Shown here in pieces: positions 6,551 to 10,015 of a stretch of DNA of 10,015 bases. Source of the DNA: an uncultured Prevotella sp. (GTDB lineage Bacteria; Bacteroidota; Bacteroidia; Bacteroidales; Bacteroidaceae); NCBI GenBank assembly GCA_900314365.1, contig OMVH01000144.1:1-10015 (forward strand). The letters run 5' to 3'. The notes beneath the pieces are model-generated. The model worked only from the letters and a program-made list of their open reading frames with translations. It was not told where the DNA came from and did not search any database. How positions within the stretch are numbered: position 1 is the first letter of the stretch; the number at the start of each line of letters is the position of its first letter. A program made the translations under genes and the position numbers.

Positions 6551-8077
6551 ATGTCACAAATCAATGGACGCATTTCTCAGATTATTGGTCCTGTGATTGA
6601 TGTCTACTTCGACACCAAGGGGCAAGATCCTGAGAAGGTGCTACCTAAAATTTACGAGGCATTGAAGGTGAGACGCCCTGACGGTCGTGACTTGGTCATA
6701 GAGGTGCAGCAGCACATCGGTGAGGACACCGTGCGCTGCGTGGCTATGGACAATACCGACGGACTGCAGCGCGACCTAGAAGTGATACCCACCGGCGGAC
6801 CTATCACCATGCCTTTCGGTGAACAGATTAAAGGACGCATGATGAATGTCATCGGCCAGCCTATCGACGGAATGAAACCCCTCGACATGAAGGGAGCTTA
6901 TCCCATCCACCGCGAAGCCCCGAAATTCGACGAGCTCTCCACGCATAAGGAGATGCTTGCAACGGGTATCAAGGTTATCGACCTGCTCGAACCCTATATG
7001 AAGGGTGGTAAGATCGGTCTTTTCGGCGGTGCCGGCGTAGGCAAGACGGTGCTCATCATGGAGCTCATCAACAATATTGCTAAAGGTCATTCTGGCTACT
7101 CTGTGTTTGCCGGAGTAGGAGAGCGCACACGTGAGGGCAACGACCTCATCCGCGATATGCTCGATGCTGGTGTCATCCGCTACGGAGAGAAATTCCGTAA
7201 AGCCATGGATGAAGGCAAATGGGACCTCTCCCTTGTCGACCCTGAGGAGCTGAAGAAGAGTCAGGCCACCCTTGTCTACGGACAGATGAACGAGCCGCCT
7301 GGCGCACGCGCTTCAGTGGCTCTCTCCGGACTGACAGTGGCAGAGGAGTTCCGTGATCATGGTGGCAAGAACGGTGAGCCCGCCGACATCATGTTCTTCA
7401 TCGATAATATCTTCCGATTCACTCAGGCTGGTTCTGAGGTGTCGGCTCTGCTTGGACGTATGCCTTCTGCCGTCGGCTATCAGCCCACACTGGCCTCCGA
7501 GATGGGAGCCATGCAGGAGAGAATTACTTCTACGAAGAAAGGTTCCATCACTTCAGTTCAGGCTGTATATGTCCCTGCCGACGACCTTACCGACCCGGCA
7601 CCAGCCACGACATTTACCCATTTGGACGCAACGACAGTGCTAAACCGTAAGATTACGGAGCTCGGAATCTATCCTGCCGTAGATCCTCTGGCCAGTACAA
7701 GCCGTATTCTCGATCCGCTGATTGTAGGCAAGGAACACTATGAGTGTGCCCAGCGCATCAAGCAGCTGCTCCAGCACTACAATGAGCTTCAGGACATCAT
7801 TGCCATCCTTGGTATGGATGAGCTTTCCGACGACGACAAGGTGACGGTGGCACGTGCGCGCAGAGCGCAACGCTTCCTTTCTCAACCTTTTGCCGTGGCC
7901 GAACAGTTCACGGGTCTGCCCGGAGTGATGGTGCCCATTGAAGAGACCATCAAGGGATTCAATGCTATTCTCAACGGCGAGGTCGACGATCTGCCTGAGC
8001 AGGCCTTCCTCAATGTGGGAACCATTGACGATGCTATTGCCAAGGGCAAGAAATTGCTTGAGCAAGCCAAGGGTTGA
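6551..8077 (+). CDS. atpD: ATP synthase F1 subunit beta
   Basis: This is the catalytic subunit of F1Fo ATP synthase, in the cytoplasmic F1 head (alpha3-beta3). Visible landmarks over 508 residues are the N-terminal barrel domain, Walker A GGAGVGKT (159-166), the catalytic GERTREGND (190-198, Glu191), YGQMNEPPGARA (243-254), Walker B-type FFIDNIFRF (282-290) and a DELSDDD loop (423-429) replacing the usual DELSEED. The protein is longer than the common 460-480 residues. About 25-30 extra residues, charged and helical-looking, lie at about 208-238 between GNDL and the YGQMNEPP motif, where most beta subunits have a shorter segment; a smaller insertion is at 268-278. I believe this form is shared by Bacteroidetes relatives. 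It opens the operon, unlike the usual order in which beta comes near the end; ATG 6551 follows the promoter directly. Confidence 0.98.
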   Translation: MSQINGRISQIIGPVIDVYFDTKGQDPEKVLPKIYEALKVRRPDGRDLVIEVQQHIGEDTVRCVAMDNTDGLQRDLEVIPTGGPITMPFGEQIKGRMMNVIGQPIDGMKPLDMKGAYPIHREAPKFDELSTHKEMLATGIKVIDLLEPYMKGGKIGLFGGAGVGKTVLIMELINNIAKGHSGYSVFAGVGERTREGNDLIRDMLDAGVIRYGEKFRKAMDEGKWDLSLVDPEELKKSQATLVYGQMNEPPGARASVALSGLTVAEEFRDHGGKNGEPADIMFFIDNIFRFTQAGSEVSALLGRMPSAVGYQPTLASEMGAMQERITSTKKGSITSVQAVYVPADDLTDPAPATTFTHLDATTVLNRKITELGIYPAVDPLASTSRILDPLIVGKEHYECAQRIKQLLQHYNELQDIIAILGMDELSDDDKVTVARARRAQRFLSQPFAVAEQFTGLPGVMVPIEETIKGFNAILNGEVDDLPEQAFLNVGTIDDAIAKGKKLLEQAKG

Positions 8078-8108
8078 GCCGTAGTATTATCATTTAATAC
8101 GATTGCTT

Positions 8109-8348
8109 ATGCTCAATCTAAGGATAATAAGCCCTGAAAAGGTAATCTTCCAAGGCAATGTGGAGAGCGTATTGGTGCCAGGCACTCTCGGCAGTTTCGA
8201 GATACTGAATAACCATGCTCCCATTATCTCTACACTGGAAGACGGAAAAGTGGAGTATGCCACTAAGGACGGTAAAACGCAACTTTCAATCAAGGGAGGA
8301 TTCGTCGAAGTCAAGAAAAATGAGGTGAATCTCTGCGTGGAATGCTGA
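8109..8348 (+). CDS. atpC: ATP synthase F1 subunit epsilon, short form
   Basis: The epsilon subunit sits on the F1 central stalk and couples rotation to the c ring. The 79-residue product starts at ATG 8109 (a TTG two codons earlier is less likely) and matches the N-terminal beta-sandwich: LRIISPEKVIFQGNVESVLVPG then GSFEILNNHAPIISTL, the region typical of epsilon. It stops at about 79 residues where E. coli epsilon has about 139: the two-helix C-terminal domain, which inhibits ATP hydrolysis, is missing. No continuation in another frame is seen, and the next gene begins shortly after, so this is a natural short form rather than a broken gene. It follows atpD by 31 bp. Loss of the inhibitory arm implies hydrolysis is controlled some other way (inference). 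Confidence 0.93.
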   Translation: MLNLRIISPEKVIFQGNVESVLVPGTLGSFEILNNHAPIISTLEDGKVEYATKDGKTQLSIKGGFVEVKKNEVNLCVEC

Positions 8349-8383
8349 AAGGCACCTGCAAGAAACATCCTTACCCTTCAAAT

Positions 8384-8416
8384 ATGAATTACAGAGTAGA
8401 AGACAGGCAGATATGA
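8384..8416 (+). other. 10-codon upstream ORF overlapping the next start (ATGA)
   Basis: ATG 8384 opens a 10-residue frame (MNYRVEDRQI) whose TGA stop (8414-8416) overlaps the ATG at 8413 of the membrane gene. It could deliver ribosomes to that start by reinitiation in a region lacking a Shine-Dalgarno site. A chance arrangement is quite possible. Confidence 0.2.
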
Positions 8417-8844
8417 TTATCTTAAAAACCAAAGGCTATAAGAACTGGCAGGATGCCGTTTATCATGGCTATCTCCGGCTCGTGTTTTGGGTTATCGGCT
8501 TCGCGATGCTCGGAATACTTCTCGGAATGTCTGTCAAAGGTGATACCAGTATAGCAGTAGCATTGGCAATAAGCGTAGCCTTCTCTGTTATCTCCTGCTT
8601 TACCTACGCGAGATTATGGAGAAAGGTTGCATTGAAGTCGCCGGCGGTACTGACGAAATTCTATCTTGCCTCACCTGTTGTAAGAATGCTGGCAGGGGCC
8701 TTGGTCATCATTGTCTACTGTCTGCTGGTGCGCAGCCGGTCCGACATCATACAGTTTGCTGTAGTGTTCGGCATCTTCTATCTGCTGATTCTTATTGTAG
8801 ACAGCGTTTTCTTCTCACGGTTGGAAAGAACTAATAGAAACTAA
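8413..8844 (+). CDS. Small four-helix membrane protein of the ATP synthase operon, AtpI-like
   Basis: The 143-residue product has four clear hydrophobic segments at about 21-40, 46-67, 83-106 and 111-134, joined by short basic loops, with a basic C-terminus. The topology, the size and the position directly ahead of atpB correspond to AtpI (UncI), a helper for assembling the c ring and perhaps supplying Mg2+; FYLASPVVRMLAGAL (83-97) is the stretch most reminiscent of that family. Sequence similarity to E. coli AtpI is not obvious to me, so the assignment rests mainly on context. It begins 64 bp after atpC and ends 3 bp before atpB, so close co-translation with the a subunit is likely. The start at ATG 8413 is the only one possible, as the frame is open upstream without an ATG back to a stop at 8347. 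Confidence 0.6.
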   Translation: MIILKTKGYKNWQDAVYHGYLRLVFWVIGFAMLGILLGMSVKGDTSIAVALAISVAFSVISCFTYARLWRKVALKSPAVLTKFYLASPVVRMLAGALVIIVYCLLVRSRSDIIQFAVVFGIFYLLILIVDSVFFSRLERTNRN

Positions 8845-8847
8845 GAA

Positions 8848-9927
8848 ATGAAACTAATAAAGCAAATATTCCTCTTGCTGGTGCTCTTCCTGAGTTTCAC
8901 ACCTACGTTTGGCGCGGAATCAGAAAAGAAAGGCGTCGACCTGGAGGGTATTTTGATGGGCCATATCAAGGACTCCTACGAATGGCACGTGACAGATGTA
9001 TGGGGCAAGCCCATAGTCATGCATTTTCCTGTCATCGTAAAGAGTTCTACGGGATGGCATGTGTTCTCAAGCAGCCAGTTCGCGGAGGAGAAGGATGCCA
9101 ATGGCAACCGTCCAGGTCCCTACGGACTCTACATTGCCAACAACGCAAAGCATGAGAATAAAATTTGCGAGGTTGTCAACGGACAGGAAGTGCGTCCTTT
9201 TGATATCTCTATCACAAAGACCGTGGTGGTGCTTTTCATCGATGCCTTTATCCTCTTGCTGTGTATCCTCTTACCGGCAAGATGGTGCAAGAAGCACAAG
9301 GTTGATGACCCTGCTCCAAAAGGATTTACAGGATTGGTTCACATGTTCGTGATGAGTATCTACGATGATGTTGTGAAGCCAACACTGAAGGATGAGGCCG
9401 ATAAGTATGCGCCCTACCTTCTCACCTGCTTCTTCTTCATCTTTACGGCCAACATCATGGGTATTGTGCCGTTCCCGCCGGGTGGAGGCAACCTCACGGG
9501 CAATATCTCCTGCACGTTCTTCCTTGCCCTTTGCACCTACCTTATTACAAACTTCACAGGTACGAAGGCCTATTGGAAGGATATCTTTTGGGGTGATGTT
9601 CCGACATGGCTCAAAGTACCTGTACCCTTGATGCCGGTTATAGAGTTCTTCAGCACACTCACGAAGCCATTCGCACTCATGGTCCGACTCTTTGCTAATA
9701 TGATGGCCGGACATGCCATTGCTTTGAGTTTCGCATGTATTATCTTTGTCATGTTCGGAATTAATGCGGTGCTGGGTACAACGATGACCGTAGTCAGTGT
9801 GGCAATGAGTATCTTCATGATGCTTCTTGAAGTGCTGGTCAGCTACATCCAGGCTCTCGTCTTCACAATGCTGAGCGCAGTGTTCATCTCGCTGGCTCAT
9901 GTGAAGCCAGAGCACAGTGAAAATTGA
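8848..9927 (+). CDS. atpB: ATP synthase Fo subunit a, with exported N-terminal domain
   Basis: Subunit a forms the two half-channels through which ions reach the rotating c ring. The essential arginine is present: Arg280 in TKPFALMVRLFANMMAGH (272-289) equals E. coli Arg210, followed by conserved Asn283 (E. coli Asn214), and Gln335 equals Gln252. The E. coli pair Glu219/His245 is reversed here as His289/Glu328, as in many other lineages. At 359 residues it is much longer than E. coli (271): residues 1-22 form a signal-peptide-like segment ending FGA, and about 95 further residues (24-118) precede the first core helix (about 123-143), so a periplasmic domain is predicted. The family in this phylum is, as I recall, generally of this form. 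It lies 3 bp after the AtpI-like gene and 39 bp ahead of atpE. Confidence 0.96.
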   Translation: MKLIKQIFLLLVLFLSFTPTFGAESEKKGVDLEGILMGHIKDSYEWHVTDVWGKPIVMHFPVIVKSSTGWHVFSSSQFAEEKDANGNRPGPYGLYIANNAKHENKICEVVNGQEVRPFDISITKTVVVLFIDAFILLLCILLPARWCKKHKVDDPAPKGFTGLVHMFVMSIYDDVVKPTLKDEADKYAPYLLTCFFFIFTANIMGIVPFPPGGGNLTGNISCTFFLALCTYLITNFTGTKAYWKDIFWGDVPTWLKVPVPLMPVIEFFSTLTKPFALMVRLFANMMAGHAIALSFACIIFVMFGINAVLGTTMTVVSVAMSIFMMLLEVLVSYIQALVFTMLSAVFISLAHVKPEHSEN

Positions 9928-9966
9928 AATACTATTAAATCAACAAACAATTAAAACTTTAAGATT

Positions 9967-10015
9967 ATGTTATCATTATTCTTAGCAGCAGACGCTGTTG
10001 CAAAATTAGGAGCCG
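9967..10015 (+). CDS. atpE: ATP synthase Fo subunit c, start only (cut by window edge)
   Basis: ATG 9967 opens a frame that continues past the window; the 16 visible residues, MLSLFLAADAVAKLGA, fit the start of a Bacteroidetes c subunit (hydrophobic beginning, then a K-L-G-A run leading into the glycine-rich first helix). Position after atpB supports the call. The ion-binding carboxylate and the residues deciding H+ or Na+ specificity lie outside the window. A short A-rich leader with no Shine-Dalgarno motif precedes it. Confidence 0.85.
   Translation, partial: MLSLFLAADAVAKLGA

Noticed and set aside
8103..8108. TTG two codons upstream as the start of atpC
   Set aside because: ATG at 8109 gives the expected epsilon N-terminus; a TTG start would only add two residues.

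Overview
The window looks like chromosomal DNA of a Bacteroidales bacterium, most likely Prevotella or a close relative. The reasons are three upstream sequences matching the Bacteroidetes promoter -7 box (TAnnTTTG; two also have a well-spaced TTG -33 element), A-rich leaders without Shine-Dalgarno sites, and the ATP synthase gene order beta, epsilon, small membrane protein, a, c. All genes lie on the + strand. The genus is an inference.

Layout: positions 1-534 are an AT-rich stretch with no convincing gene, ending in a promoter. Next is an overlapping pair of exported proteins of unknown role: a TIM-barrel-like lipoprotein (535-1458) and a 763-residue helical-repeat protein (1433-3724). A 310-base gap follows with six copies of an 18-bp tandem repeat, a 9-bp-stem hairpin and a promoter. 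After it come an NhaD-type Na+/H+ antiporter (4035-5399) and 6-phosphofructokinase (5448-6425). A weak hairpin and a strong promoter separate these from the ATP synthase operon: atpD, atpC, an AtpI-like membrane gene, atpB and the first 16 codons of atpE, cut by the window edge.

Together the right-hand two thirds is an energy-metabolism block: glycolytic commitment (PfkA), ion-gradient control (NhaD) and ATP synthesis or hydrolysis (F1Fo). It shows several lineage-type departures from the E. coli textbook enzymes: an epsilon subunit reduced to its N-terminal domain, an a subunit with an exported N-terminal domain and a swapped Glu/His pair, a beta subunit with an extra segment, and a PFK with GGNGS in place of GGDGS.

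No CRISPR array, insertion sequence, tRNA, rRNA or defence system is visible. The least explained parts are the exported pair at 535-3724 and the repeat array at 3748-3855, whose copy-to-copy changes are almost all silent in one reading frame.
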